NCBI RefSeq assembly: GCF_000003815.2
Contig: NW_023365777.1
Span: forward strand, 106,855 to 170,854
Length of the DNA: 64,000 nt
Source: Branchiostoma floridae
Taxonomy: Eukaryota > Chordata > Leptocardii > Amphioxiformes > Branchiostomatidae
Direction of reading: 5' to 3'
Shown: positions 43,009 to 55,042 of the stretch, piece after piece
How positions within the stretch are numbered: position 1 is the first letter of the stretch
How the letters are laid out: each line of letters opens with the position of its first letter
The notes under the pieces: generated by a model
Databases searched by the model: none
Told to the model about the DNA's origin: nothing
The model's input: the letters and a program-made list of their open reading frames with translations, nothing else
Position numbers and translations under genes: made by a program

Positions 43009-46000
43009 TTAGTGCCGGGGAAGCATATCTTCCATATCAGCGACCACGTACGCTGTAACGGCCCACACAGCTGAGCAGAGGTCCATGGCACGGGGGTCCT
43101 GTACCGACATGGTGTCACCTGGGGAACAGAGATGATATTTGTATTTATTCACAATAAAAATGATATTGCAACACAGTTAAACATAGAATGAATAAGAGCG
43201 AAAAGACTCTTTTTTTCACAACCTTTAAGTTTCGATGACTGTCACCTTCCTTAGAATTGACATGAGGAAAGGGAAAATCAGTTGCGGAGACGTCGATGGA
43301 AATACAGCAATGGTTGTGAAAGAAAAGTCTTGATTTAGTGATATACCAACTTAAAGAAACTACTCATGGATAAAGAGACAAAGACAACAATAGCAAATTA
43401 GATTCCACTAAGAGAGATTCCGACTAATTGTGCTTTGTTGTGCTAGTCTCTAATCAACCTACCCACATGCTAAGAATGATCAACATCTGTCAAATTTCTC
43501 GACTTATTCCATGTTGGCAGAGGAAGAAAGGAGACTACAAACATGCTGGCATGCAGAAGAAAGATGATTGATTAGAAGAAAACAAAAACAATATCAGGGC
43601 TCAAAATACTTTTTTCTGCATACCTGCACTGGTGCAGGTAACATTGAAAATTACCTGCACCAGACAATTTTTACCTGCATCACTTTAAATTTAGGAAACC
43701 ATATAGATCATACTAAAATTATTCAGCAACCATAGCTATTTTTTTTATACCTTTATACTATATAATATGTTATAGGTGGCAACAGTCAATACAGCTGATA
43801 ACAATCCATAGACACCTACATCATAGGACATTCATGTATAAAACCCAGTACATGGACCAGTGCAGGTTAGGTGCAGTAGACACCAGAAATACCTGCACAG
43901 CTCCAATTTTACCTGTACTAACCTGCATATGCAGGTGGTATTCTGAGCCCTGAATATGTATTTCCTGGAGGGAAATATAATGAGCAGATGAAGACAAACT
44001 CCTCACCATCAGAATGGTGGAACCAGAAGTATCTCTCGTTCTGGTTGGCCAGACTTCCCCCAGGAACACCATCGCTGATCCAGAAGGACACATCCCCGCC
44101 CTCCGCGTGGTCCAGCAGCTGGGAGGCGTTGATGGGCTTCAGCAGGGACAGGACTTCTGACATGATGGACTTGGCATTGGAACTGCCTGGAGGAGATAAT
44201 GATAATAATGGGTTTTTATTTGATACTTGTAGTTGTACAGATGTAGCAGGGCCCTAAGGTTTCATATTACTAGTATATTACTTTACTGGGATATCTAAAA
44301 TTAGACATTGACAAATTGTCAAAAATAGCAAATCAGATAATTTAGTGAAGGACTTATTCTAGCTAGAGCCTATTACAAAATCACAACTTAGCTTATTCAA
44401 TTAGTAACCAGTTTCGAGTAGTTCACAATAAAAGTCAGTAACATGTATTCTCCAAGCAGAAATTAGCCTCTGGCTTGTGATTTGACATCTTTGCATTCTT
44501 GACAGGTGGTCTACTTTGTCAGCCATTGCATGCATCCAAAATGTCTTTTTTTTTACTGGGGGACAATAAGAAAACCTTACAAAGTAAGGTGCCTAACAAA
44601 ATGGCTAAAAAAACATTAAAAACAAGCTGGAGGCTAACCTCTACTTGGAGACTAACTGAATTGGTTTTTACTTGAGCATGTCAAAGGTCACTGTCATTGT
44701 ATGTAGCCTACTTTTGGGTCGCAAAACAAAATGGCTGACCTGTAAACATGATCCCTGTTGGTGTGAAGGTTCCAATGTCAGACTCCATCACAAGGTCATA
44801 ATTACTAATGTTGGACTGGAAAAGAAAAGGAAACAGAAGATGAAACTGTCAGAGACTTATCATGACATAATATTTGTATATATGATAAGCATTTTTCCCA
44901 GTAAAGAAATATTACATTCTGTCAACCAACGAAATATTGAACTCCCATTGGGCATGGATGCCCCTTTACTAACCTTGTGCTTCTGGTAGTACTGGTAAGA
45001 CCCCACCAGACCCTCCTCCTACAGTAAGGAAGTACAGCACATTATTCCAAATACATTTGTTTGAGATGGACTTCATAAAAATAAGTCAAAAGGGTTTGAA
45101 AGACAAGAGGAAATTGTAACCCAGCCTAACATAATGATGCTTCTCACACTTCTTCTGGTCTGGCCCAATTAGAGATTGTGTAACCCAGGCTGTTTTGTCT
45201 ACTAGATTATATTTTTAAAAGAAGTGAATAATAGCCCTTCATCATTGAAAAGGTTACCTCAGCCGTCCATAACACTGCCCGCAGTGTTCGTCTGGGTCGG
45301 AGTCCAAGCTGACGTATCAGAGACAAAGCCTGCAACAGAAAGTCATGACAACCGAATCATAAAATTATTATTTATTGAATTATTATTCATTGGGCTCTGC
45401 CTTCCAATTCCCTGGCCAAAACACGACACATTTACCTTTCAACAGTTTGAGCATTTAAAAACAGCAATCTAATTCATATTGAAAGTGAGCATTTTGAAAT
45501 ACAAAGAAAATACAACTTCAGAGTTCTCCTCTTCCTACCTGCCAAGATATGAAGGCACCCCCACCATCATCCATGGCTCCCTGGCCCACATCCCAGCTAT
45601 CAAGGTGACCACTCACTAGCACCACCTGTTGATAAATACAAGAACTGCAACATTTTAACATTGTACAGAAAGAAATTACATTTGTCTCTGAAAGATTGTT
45701 TCAGGACGATGATGAAGTGTTACACTTTACTAAAATAGAACCATGGAATGCAACACTTTATGGGAAAATATACACAACAATATTTTTACCTGTTCAGGAT
45801 GTTCCCTTCCCTTGATCTCAGCCACAGTGTTCCTGGACTTTGCGTCTGGCAGATTCCTGGCTTCCATGTTCAGATGAAGAACAATCTTTGTTCCTGACAC
45901 AAACAAGGATGGCATTAGTGAGAGTTGGTAGTCAACACTTACAGGATTTTGCTTTATTAGATAAAGATGCTATTTGGTCAATTTTGCAGAGTAGCTTCAA

Positions 46001-49000
46001 TTTGCAACATTGAGAATTTTAAAAATCCTTTACTTTAGAATTTTGCAGAAAGATAGAAAGCTGAGACACTGAAAGGAAATCAAAGTAGGGACAAATGAAA
46101 TCAGCAAAGGAAGAAAATGTTCCATCAAACATAATAGCTGGTCATCATTAAATCATGTTATTCGTGAAAAATCATTCATTATCATATCTACTGATTTTTT
46201 TGTCATTGTTTACAGTGTATATCCGAAAAAATCATGTCTAATCCTGGTGTTAAAGAGAAAAGAGTGGCTGGTGGGACAGTGCTGGCACCTTCCGAAACCC
46301 TCCGTTTAAATGGCTGCTGCTGGGCAACATGTAGTTGCCGCTGTCAATCAATTAATGTTGTTGATTGGGGTATGAATGCCCCTTGGGACCAATAGTGATT
46401 GCTCGTTGGGTAAGACAGTTGCCTAGCAGAGTGTCTGACTGTGTAAGTCATTGCTTTAATGTGACTTATAATTAGAGCCAGTAGAGGTGGTTGGCTGTAG
46501 CAGGTGGTTGCTCAGCCTGAGGTTTGACTGTATCACATTTATGATACATACTGTAACACTATATTCAAACAATCTGCATGAGATATACCACACCTCTGGC
46601 TGCCATCCGAGAGAACATCTCAGCGTCCTCCACAGCGATACATGCTGTCGGCACCTTTGTTGTGTTGCCCTTGTAGTCCTGCAGGGAAATCCAGCATGTT
46701 GTAGCCATGTTACCTTTACAAACTTAGCACTTGTCAATAGATTGTCTTGCCGTGACAAAAAAGTTAATACGAGGAAGAGATGAATGATTGTCATTCTCGC
46801 CTAGGACTGTTTAGCCTGAGGGCCTAAGCAAATTATGGCTTACATGGCAGCCCGTCCAACTTTCATTGGCCTTCTCTGCAGGGAAGCGCCATTTGAATAC
46901 TCTGTAAGCAGAGGTTAGGGTCTGGCTGTTTTTTTTACATTTTTTTTTAGGCGAGACATCAAGAAAAGGGTACGAAAGGGAGAGGCCAATAAAAACGCCT
47001 AAAAAAAGTTTAAAAAAAAAGCCAGAGCCTAACTTCTGCTTGGGGTGCACCATTTCAACATTTGACTACTTTAGCCCAAACTGATGACCCCTTACCTGCC
47101 ACCCAGTGTGAGGGCTGTGAATGGAGAAGGAGGCCACAGATCGGATCAGTGATGCCACGCCCCCAACCTTAGCTGCCTCATCAGCGCCATAGTCTCTGTA
47201 CGCCACTGATACGCCATAGTTCACATACCCCTGGTCATAGATAATGATCTTTCCCTTTGCCTGTACAAAGTAGAAACATAGTGTGATTATGATATATATC
47301 AGTCTGTCTATCACGAATAAATACGCTGTTCTCCAACTCAAAAAGTGTTGAGTGGTACAGACTTCTGACAATAATTGACCCTTGACTGACACCACACGTA
47401 CAGAAACTCGTGTGACAGTACACGTGTCTCAGAGAGAGGGCCAGAGACTGTCAGACAGTCAATATTGATTAAAAAAGTTTAATTATTTTGAGTCCAGTTT
47501 TGAGTTAAAGTATTTCTTCATAATGTTTTTCACTGACTTTCATGATACACCTGTCTATAGTTGATACATGTATTCTATACAATTTGGTCCCAAACACTTG
47601 TTTTATAAGTCCAAATAATATATTGTTTTAAAAATTACCCTTACCTCACTGGCACGGGAATGTAGCTCATCAAATGAATGAACAACGAGCGCTTCTGCCT
47701 TTATTCCTGAAACATACAGAGTGACGTCTGATTGTTTCTTTTCATTTGATTACAGAACTCTTCACAAATGTATGCCCAATTCATCATTCTTTTTAGAATG
47801 AGTCATTCTACACTGTATCCTTTCCCCTTTAACAGAGTATTACATGTCTGACCCTGTGAACTGTTGGTAGGAACAACATCATACATGTAGGTTTACATGA
47901 TATGAAGGTTCATCTTTTACTGGTATGGAATACATTGTTGTGTATGTATTGTTTTTGTTTTCATATGCCATATAAAGAATATTCAGAGAACATATTGAAG
48001 AGATAGAAATGTAGTCACGTCATTACCTCCAAAAGGTGTACCCACGCTGCTCCCTAAACCCATGATTGACACTTTGTACAGACGAGGCTCCAACATGGTG
48101 CAGTTTTCCCTCCCTCGGACCCAGTGGGGAACCTTGAGAAACAAACGATTTATTCATTTACTCATTGGAAAAATATAAACAGTTTTAACTGTTGATCTTA
48201 TGTATGATGCATCATGAATTTACTTTCCCATAAAATCTAAGTTCAATTTAAGTAGTGCCGATTTCAATGACTCAGAACAAAACAATTTTTAATCAGCTAA
48301 GTAATTTGTTACTTGACATTGTATTCTTCCTAATTCTACCAGTATGTTTTTCTTACCATAACTTCTTCTCCGTGCACATTTTCAAGACCATCAGCTTCCA
48401 TGGCCTTCAGCATGTAATCTTGAAGGTAAGAAAAAGTGGTTGAAAATATGACACACAATCAGACTTATTATTCACTGTAGTGCATTTGTATCATAAGAGG
48501 AAATAGATACAAGGATGTTTTCTTCTAGCTATAGCCCATACTACCACTCCAACTTGAAGTATAGAAGAGGTGTATACATTTCAGGGATAAACAAGCCCAC
48601 TAGCCCCATAGCCCCGGGCAAGTGGAAATGCCAATCGGGCAAGTGCATGTCCTTCCCCACTTGCCCGATCGGACAAGTTAGCTTTTCTCCATTGAGTGAG
48701 ATTTTGATGTACTTGCTACTTTTCAAAGTCATGACATCAAGCATTGATTAACACAGAAAATAGAGCCAATAACAAAAATTCCATTGAAGGCCATGAATAT
48801 ACATAGAAAAATGTCATTTAGATTTCGGGCAAGTGAAAAGTTGGTTCGGGCAAGTAAATTTTTTAAGTACTTGCCCGATAGGACAAGTCAATTTTAGAAA
48901 ACTTGTCCAACCCTGCATTTGTAGCCCATACTCCCCCTCTCAACTTCCTGGTGTACTCCATGAAATGTTTGCCATGATTCTATTTTGCATTTTTTTGCAG

Positions 49001-51092
49001 CAACTTCTCCTATATGAATTCATACAAAAATAACTGCATTTACAGTATCTAGGATGGCACCCAGGCTAGTCAGACATGCGTCCACTTACCTATAGCATTT
49101 TCCAAGTTCTGTGAACCGGCAATTCTGCTTCCAAACGTGTCCACAAACTCCGCCAGCCTGTTGTAGGACTGGTTCTGGGCCTTCCCGTGAACAGACAGGT
49201 TGATGATGTCATCAGCAACACCTAAGTATATCAGAATACGAACAAATTCAATATTGATGATGATTTGAAAGATGATACTATAAGAGTATATGAAACTAGA
49301 GTATTTACTGTACCAAACACACAGATTAATCATCAGTATCCAGGGCTGTCTTCAGCCTTGAATATAATCTGTTCCAATATAAAATTGTTTGGGAGCTAAC
49401 ATGTTGTTAATTTTCCTTGTTAAGTCTGTCATTTTGAGCAAAATGCATTTTCATCAACTTTAATTAAAGTCTTTTCCCATCTTATCAAGCAAATTTCAGT
49501 CTTGAGATGGATGGATGGACGCATTATGGAGACAGCTGTCAGAAACACTAAAGTAACGATAGTTCACCTTTATCTGCGGGCTAGCCTATATCCATTGTTT
49601 TCTAATAGGGGGTCTATCAAGTTGACGCATGATGTTAAATTAAAACGGATTTTTTTAAAAAAATGGAGTTTGCAGTTTGCAATCACCGTCCATCGACTTG
49701 ACTTTTATAAATACACTGTTTTGAAAACAACGGATACAGGTAACAGTACCCTACGGATAAAGGTGAACTATCATTATATCCAGATTACATCAGAAGGATT
49801 TTATCCCGCATCTTAAGCTTAGATATGAAATTACATTGATTTGTGAATGAAACCTCAGATAGCGCTATTGTAACACAGTGCTGCCCAATGGTCCAACCTC
49901 TTGGCGTAGTGCAAGGCGGCATTGGGTTTGTGAGCTGNNNNNNNNNNNNNNNNNNNNNNNNNNNNNNNNNNNNNNNNNNNNNNNNNNNNNNNNNNNNNNN
50001 NNNNNNNNNNNNNNNNNNNNNNNNNNNNNNNNNNNNNTGGCCTGGGTTTGGCTCGGGTTCGAATCCTGGGAGTTTGGAGAATGTTTCTACTCTCCCCTTG
50101 TGTTTCAGTGGTTCCCACACCTAACCCTGTGAGTAACAGGCTGAAGATGTGCCCCACAGTGGGATGATCATGAGCTGGTAGCCTGGGTTTGGCACGGGTT
50201 CGATTCCCAAGAGCCAGGAGACTGTATTTACTCGCCTCTTGTGTTTCACTATTCTAAGTAAGGAGTAGAAAAAGAAAGAAACAATATCCTCACTCCTCGA
50301 ATTCGAACCTGTGCCGAATCCAGGCCGCCAGATCACAAACCCAGCAACGCAAACCGCTACGCTACAAAAGGCTGACAGCCATTTTGCATAGTCGTTTGGC
50401 GGTACTTGAACCCCCACTGTTACATGGGGAACTGAGGAGACTATTTCTACTTCCCCTTTGTATTTCACTATGGACAAGGTACCTACTTTTGTATCCTGCA
50501 ATCTCATCTCTGATCCTTGATGGGACAGGAGGAAGACTGGGCAACCCCAAAACACCTGGAATTCATAATTATTGCTCACATGTTATAAAGAGGATCACCA
50601 ATCTCAGAACACATGTGCAAGGTCAAAGTTGAAAGCCCTAACTTGTAAATAGTTCTTGTCTCTACCAATTGCTTTATTATACATGCCCATAAATATACAC
50701 ATGATCAGTCCCAGTGCAATCCATGATTATCTGATCATTGTAAGAGGGATGCTGTTGTCATCATCATCGTTCGGCTGCAGCGCAGGCGACTGCAAGCCTT
50801 CTAAAGTTCCGCCTATCAGCAGCGAGCTGGCGAAGCTGCCTGGGGGTGATCTGGCCATAAAAAGGTAATAAATATGCTTTGCAATGATATAACGCTATAA
50901 CACAATGAAACAGGATATCAAAAGGAACAACAGAGATATGGTGAACTGAAATCGAGATTCCAAACCGTTGTGCTGTGATCAAAGACGAATCTCCCTACTC
51001 CCTACCACCCTTTGTTCAACAACAAACTGGCCAGAAATGTATTCACCTGATAAGTATGCGAGTAGCGCCAGCATCAACATTGCAACAGGCAT
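43009..51092 (-). CDS. CPQ: Carboxypeptidase Q (plasma glutamate carboxypeptidase), M28 family, 443 aa
   Basis: Fourteen minus-strand exons, all in phase: 51092-51047, 49221-49090, 48418-48357, 48132-48027, 47706-47645, 47260-47096, 46678-46594, 45893-45790, 45625-45539, 45329-45258, 45018-44974, 44815-44740, 44186-44007, 43118-43009. The first exon encodes a hydrophobic signal peptide (MPVAMLMLALLAYLSG), so the enzyme enters the secretory or lysosomal route. The fold is an M28 di-zinc peptidase with a protease-associated insert. Metal and catalytic sites are intact: His261 in SGHLDSWD, Asp273 in AMDDGGG, Glu307-Glu308 in WTAEEEG, Asp335 in VMESD and the His404-His405 pair. In the last motif the vertebrate HHSHGDT is HHSDGDT here. 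CPQ removes C-terminal residues from small peptides, including dipeptides, and is tied to thyroglobulin processing in vertebrates. The length is close to the human enzyme. Several MITEs and an LTR element sit in its introns. Confidence 0.95.
43595..43952. mobile_element. hAT-like MITE, family B, copy 2 (358 bp)
   Basis: CAGGGCTCAAAATACT on the left is inverted as GTATTCTGAGCCCTG on the right. AATAT flanks both ends (43590-43594 and 43953-43957). Clustered 'acctgca' motifs lie near both ends. It is in the last intron of CPQ. Confidence 0.8.
44446..44654. mobile_element. MITE family D relative
   Basis: 'tattctccaagcagaaa' and the inverse 'ctacttggagacta' end the element. 'ttagcctctggctt' is mirrored inside. 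It lies in a CPQ intron. Confidence 0.6.
46904..47043. mobile_element. MITE family D relative, A-rich core
   Basis: 'gtaagcagaggttagggtc' is mirrored by 'gagcctaacttctgcttgg', with poly-T and poly-A runs in the middle. It lies within a CPQ intron. Confidence 0.6.
48582..48915. mobile_element. hAT-like element with CAGGG ends (334 bp)
   Basis: Left CAGGGATAAACAAG and right CTTGTCCAACCCTG are imperfect inverted ends. Flanking CATTT is duplicated (48577-48581 and 48916-48920). The interior carries several 'gggcaagt' and 'acttgcccgat' motifs in both orientations. It lies in CPQ intron 2. Confidence 0.75.
49561..49769. mobile_element. MITE family A, copy 2
   Basis: 'agttcacctttatctgcgg' is mirrored by 'cggataaaggtgaact'. 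The inner 'tatcaagttgacg' segment matches the copy at 957-1163. It lies in CPQ intron 1. Confidence 0.75.
49869..50248 (+). mobile_element. Second tRNA-LTR miniature retrotransposon, interrupted by an assembly gap
   Basis: The first LTR starts TGTAACACAG at 49869 and ends in TTTCA at 50107. It is followed by the same primer-binding-site-like TGGTTCCCACACC and an interior with 'taaccctgtgagtaacagg', homologous to the element at 17449. The second LTR is represented by its 3' part only and ends in TTTCA at 50248. CTAT flanks both ends (49865-49868 and 50249-50252). The A and B boxes (ggttcgaatcc) are recognisable. A 100-N gap falls inside the first LTR. Confidence 0.7.
49938..50037. other. Assembly gap (100 N)
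   Basis: A run of exactly 100 N, the usual placeholder for a gap of unknown size. It lies inside the LTR of the retroelement, where repeated sequence would hinder assembly. Confidence 1.
50253..50424 (-). mobile_element. Diverged solo LTR of the tRNA-LTR family
   Basis: On the minus strand it starts TGTAACAGTGG like the 17449 LTR, then has 'tagcgtagcggtttgcg' (A-box-like) and 'ggttcgaattc' (B box). The 3' end is not clean. To its right another LTR-like end ('cccctttgtatttca') appears at about 50452-50467, which suggests insertion of one copy into another. Confidence 0.55.
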
Positions 51093-52069
51093 GGTTCCCA
51101 ACAAAACGTTGACCTCTTACCCTGTGTACTACAGGAAATCTAAAACAACAGTCACACCAGGTACATGTGACTGGGTCAGCTGAGAAGCAGAGTTCACTTC
51201 GCGCCAGTCAGCTGACAGCCAAACTAGCCAATCACAGAGCTCCGCACGATAGCTCCATTCACATCCTGAACATGTCTGGCTAGCGTCCATTCTAGGGGTT
51301 TTGAGTATCACGTATCAGGTGGTTACTAAAAGTTCAAAGGGATATGTTACTAAAAATACCTAAAAATTTCTATGACACATATCATCCTTAAATTTTCCTA
51401 GCAAGCCTTTGGGCGATATAAGTTGAAAATCTTCAAATGTCGTTAATAGCAGATATTGTGAACCCTCCTAGTGAGACTTCAAGTACTCCAGAACCTGGGC
51501 AATGTCCAAGCAATGTTTAGTAGCAGGCAACCAAATATGGACATAAACCAGACCAAGTGCAACCTATATGACACAACTATTTTCAGCATCATTTCTATCC
51601 AAAGAGGAATGTTACTGATAAAAAAATAGATTTCAGATGTCGAATCTTAAGTGATTTCAATATTTATTGATGTTATGTTGAGAATTATCTGTAATATCTC
51701 GGTACAGTGAAAACAAATTTACCCCTGATGGAATGGTACATCCCGGCTGGGATTTTCCACCACGTGAGGAGGCGGGCCCATAAAACTCTTTGACTAGTCG
51801 ACTGGAAAAGTACTTTATTCCCACACGACTCGGAAATCGTTAGCAAGGTATCCTTTTGAAAGGTAAGTCTTAAACCTACAAAACTCGTTCCGAATAGTTT
51901 TACAGAGGTGCATTTAAATCTAACGGTACACCGGCTTGTAGTTTTACCTCTCGGTGTTCTTGTTGGCCAGTGGTTGCAACACCGTCGGCTCAAGTTACAA
52001 GTCCGACCGGGCCAGGGCAGGGGGGATGTTTCACTCTTTCTAGTGTTTCACAACTGGTAAAGGCTTGGC

Positions 52070-52135
52070 CACAGAGCGACTGTTGTATTTGAAGAGCATA
52101 CAACTGCTCTACAATAGTTGTCAACAGTCGCTCTG
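52070..52135. repeat. Hairpin with 15-bp arms
   Basis: ACAGAGCGACTGTTG (52070-52084) is exactly inverted at 52121-52135, with a 36-nt loop that itself contains pairing 'gagca' and 'tgctc' segments. Confidence 0.8.
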
Positions 52136-52574
52136 TACGTGTATGTGGCTTTTGACGGCTCAACTCGTGTAAGCCAGGCTACAACACGTTTTACTTTTAG
52201 TGTTTTTGAACGCAATTCACAACATGTGCTTGTCATGCCGTGACCAACACTTTCACCGCAACTTGAGTAAAGAAGAGTAACGTTAGAGATCTTCGGTTAG
52301 GTAGGAGTCTCGCTCCAGTTAAAAACCGCTCCTCTTGAACTCAGTCCGATCAAGTGCGGGCCGCACTGGGATCGCTGACCCGTTTATAGCTTAAACTTGA
52401 CCGCCGGCGAAGTCGGAACTGTCCACTGGCATGACCAGGTGCTTCGCCTAAAACCCGCAAACACCGACTCACCAAAGAAATTTACGAGTACAAATGCCTC
52501 TTGATCCCCCACAAATATTTAGACTTTCACTGTGGAATTTTCTAACAATGGCCTGGTTCATACACTGCCAAACC

Positions 52575-52735
52575 GTTCATGTCAAACGGCTGACAGCCTT
52601 TTGGTGGAATCGGTTGCGTGCTGGGTTTGTGAGCTGGCGGCCCGGGATCGTCGCGGGTTCGAATCCCTGGAGTCAGGATATTTGTATAACGTTACATTGT
52701 TTCTGTCTGTTTCTAGTCCCTTCTTGTTTTAATTT
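52575..52735 (+). mobile_element. Solo LTR or SINE-like fragment with tRNA boxes
   Basis: 'gacagccttttggtggaatc', 'gggtttgtgagctggcgg' and 'cgggttcgaatccctgg' follow the same order as in the LTRs at 49869 and 50253. It then runs into a pyrimidine-rich tail. No second LTR, PBS or target duplication is visible. Confidence 0.55.
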
Positions 52736-53716
52736 ACTGCTGTGTCACATTGTACAATCCCTCCTCACTCCCCCCCCCCCCCCCCCATAACCCAGTATGC
52801 GAACACGCCCACCATGGCCCCACACGACCCCAATGATAATCCCAGCAGGGGTTTTAGAGGAGTTACAGGGGTTTTTTTTTTTTATTGGCATAGTTCAGTT
52901 CTTGAAACTGTTACGACTTTCACCCAAAAGATGGCTATATCACCGCAAGGAATGTCAGACAAAGGCTCCATTTCATCCTAATAGTAATATAATTTTAAAC
53001 TTTAAGTAGGCCATTTCCCCCAATCTGTACCCCTGCTATGCCACAAATCTCTGCCCCAGTTTTACTTAATTGGAATGCCCCACAGGGCCATATGTCTCCC
53101 TCTGGGTACAATGTGACCACACTGACTGATTACCATCTTTCAGAGAACAGATGCATGGAGAGTCTGACTTGAATCTAGGTCACGAGTGACCCATGCCAGT
53201 GATGATGATCCCTTTTCTTATCATGGCTCACAAAGAAGGATCAAGAAAAAGATAAACTGCAACACGTTGAAAGAAAATAGCCAGAGGGGATATGGGACAG
53301 ATGAGACATCGTAAAATTGTTTCTAACTGACCTGTCCTTCACACCCAAATTCTTAAGGTCAATCAAATTCTTGACTCCATAGTCATAAAAAGAGCGCAAA
53401 GGGCCAAAGCCTACAGTTTTTGTTTAGTTTTAACATGAATTTTAACCACAAGTGTCTGTCTGTCTGCTCTTAATCTTATCTCCTTGATAATCACCCTGCT
53501 ATGTTGTACAGCATGACTTGCATATCAAGTTGGACTTGCTGGTGGAGGCAACACTGTTGTTGGCTCTCTGCCAGTGAAATACATCCCAAACAAGTTGCTG
53601 CAACTGTAAGATTGAAGGTCAGGTTAGGCATGACATGTTTCAAAGTAGCCAGTGGTTGTGCAATGCTGCTTTATTATGGCTTACATTTTCTTAATAATAC
53701 CTCAATGAAAAGGTAT

Positions 53717-54063
53717 TACCTCCATGAAAAATGGAGGTATAGTTTTTCCTGTGTCTGTGTGTGTGTGTCTGTCTGTAACCTGATATTTGTGGTCAGCATA
53801 ACATTAGAACCTCTGGATGGATTGGAATGATATTTGGTATGTGGGTAGGGCTTGGAAAGATGGAGGTCAAGGTGGATTTTGGGCCCCCTTGTGTGTGACC
53901 CTGGTACTGTTGTAGAACTTTGATTTTTTGTATCTTTTGAGCTGGACATGCTATGGTCTTCATTTTTGGTGGCAGATAGCTTGTGTCATGTAAAGATGAA
54001 GTTATGTATGTTTGGGCCCCCTAGCAGCTTGCATTTGCATAATCAGAATATTTCATGGAGGTA
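53717..54063. mobile_element. Inverted-ended element, 347 bp
   Basis: TACCTCCATGAAA at the left is inverted as TTTCATGGAGGTA at the right. A gtgtgtgtctgtctg run is inside. No ORF with support. Confidence 0.6.
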
Positions 54064-54303
54064 GGAGGTCTCCCAACTCTTGTTGGCCAAGCACAGATAT
54101 GTAGTGTATGGTACAGAATATTTGTTATAATCTGTTGTTCTTTAACCATAACAATGGAGGTGACTAGTACAGGTGATACTACTTTTGAAAGCCACCATAA
54201 GAACAGAGAACAGAGAAATTATGATAAAGAGTGAATGGAAACTATAGTTTTGTTGAAATAACTTTTGTTGTGTTTGTTTCATTTCAGTTATCATACAGTA
54301 GTG

Positions 54304-55006
54304 ATGGGTCATCCATGGGGAGGCAGAGATGCAGTCATGGCTCATCTTCGGCAGTGTGCGGTGAATCAGGTCAACGACCCAGGGTTGCACATCATGGGGT
54401 TGCACAACAAGAAGCTGGACAACCAAGAGTCCACTCAGGTATGTTCAACAGTTTTTAGTAGTCCGTCTCATACCAAAAGTCTCTGATTATTTAGTTTACT
54501 ATCTAAACTTATAACTAGACAGTATGTCATGTCAGCTTTGTTTAGAAGCCCATGTTGAAAACTGTTGTAAAATCTGTCATAGGCACATAAATTTTCTTCA
54601 ATTTTGTATTATGAAGTTTATATTTTTGGACAGACAAGGTAAGATTTTTTTTCATCCTAATTAAGAAAATTTCTATCCCATGTGGAGACGCTGGTGTCTG
54701 AGGATGAACTGAACTGAACTATCCCAGGACAGATCCTGGAGACAGCACTGCAGTGATTATGACATCTCCTGTATGCTTGTTGTTTCATATCTTCCATTAC
54801 TGTAAATGCAGAAATGTTCGCGGTGGATTAATATTCGCGGTTTTCGCGGCGACCACGTCACCGCGAACTTAAATCCACCGCGAACATTTTTCTATAATGG
54901 TATTAGACTGCAGTCAATGTTGTTACCGCGAACTTAAATCCACCGCGAAAAGTCATTTTTCCCGCTACTGCGAAATTAGATCCCCGCAAACTTAAATGCA
55001 TTTACA

Positions 55007-55042
<36 letters not shown>

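Larger units (their letters stand above)
51093..54287. other. Spacer between CPQ (minus) and the F-box gene (plus)
   Basis: The two genes diverge, so both promoters should lie here. I cannot mark either start site. The region holds an LTR-like piece (52575), a hairpin (52070), a poly-C run (about 52769-52787), a poly-T run (about 52871) and a MITE (53717). No additional coding exon is evident. Confidence 0.5.

Noticed and set aside
50121-50579. 152-codon minus-strand frame near the gap
   Set aside because: It lies across LTR fragments of opposite orientation and overlaps CPQ intron 1; no domain.
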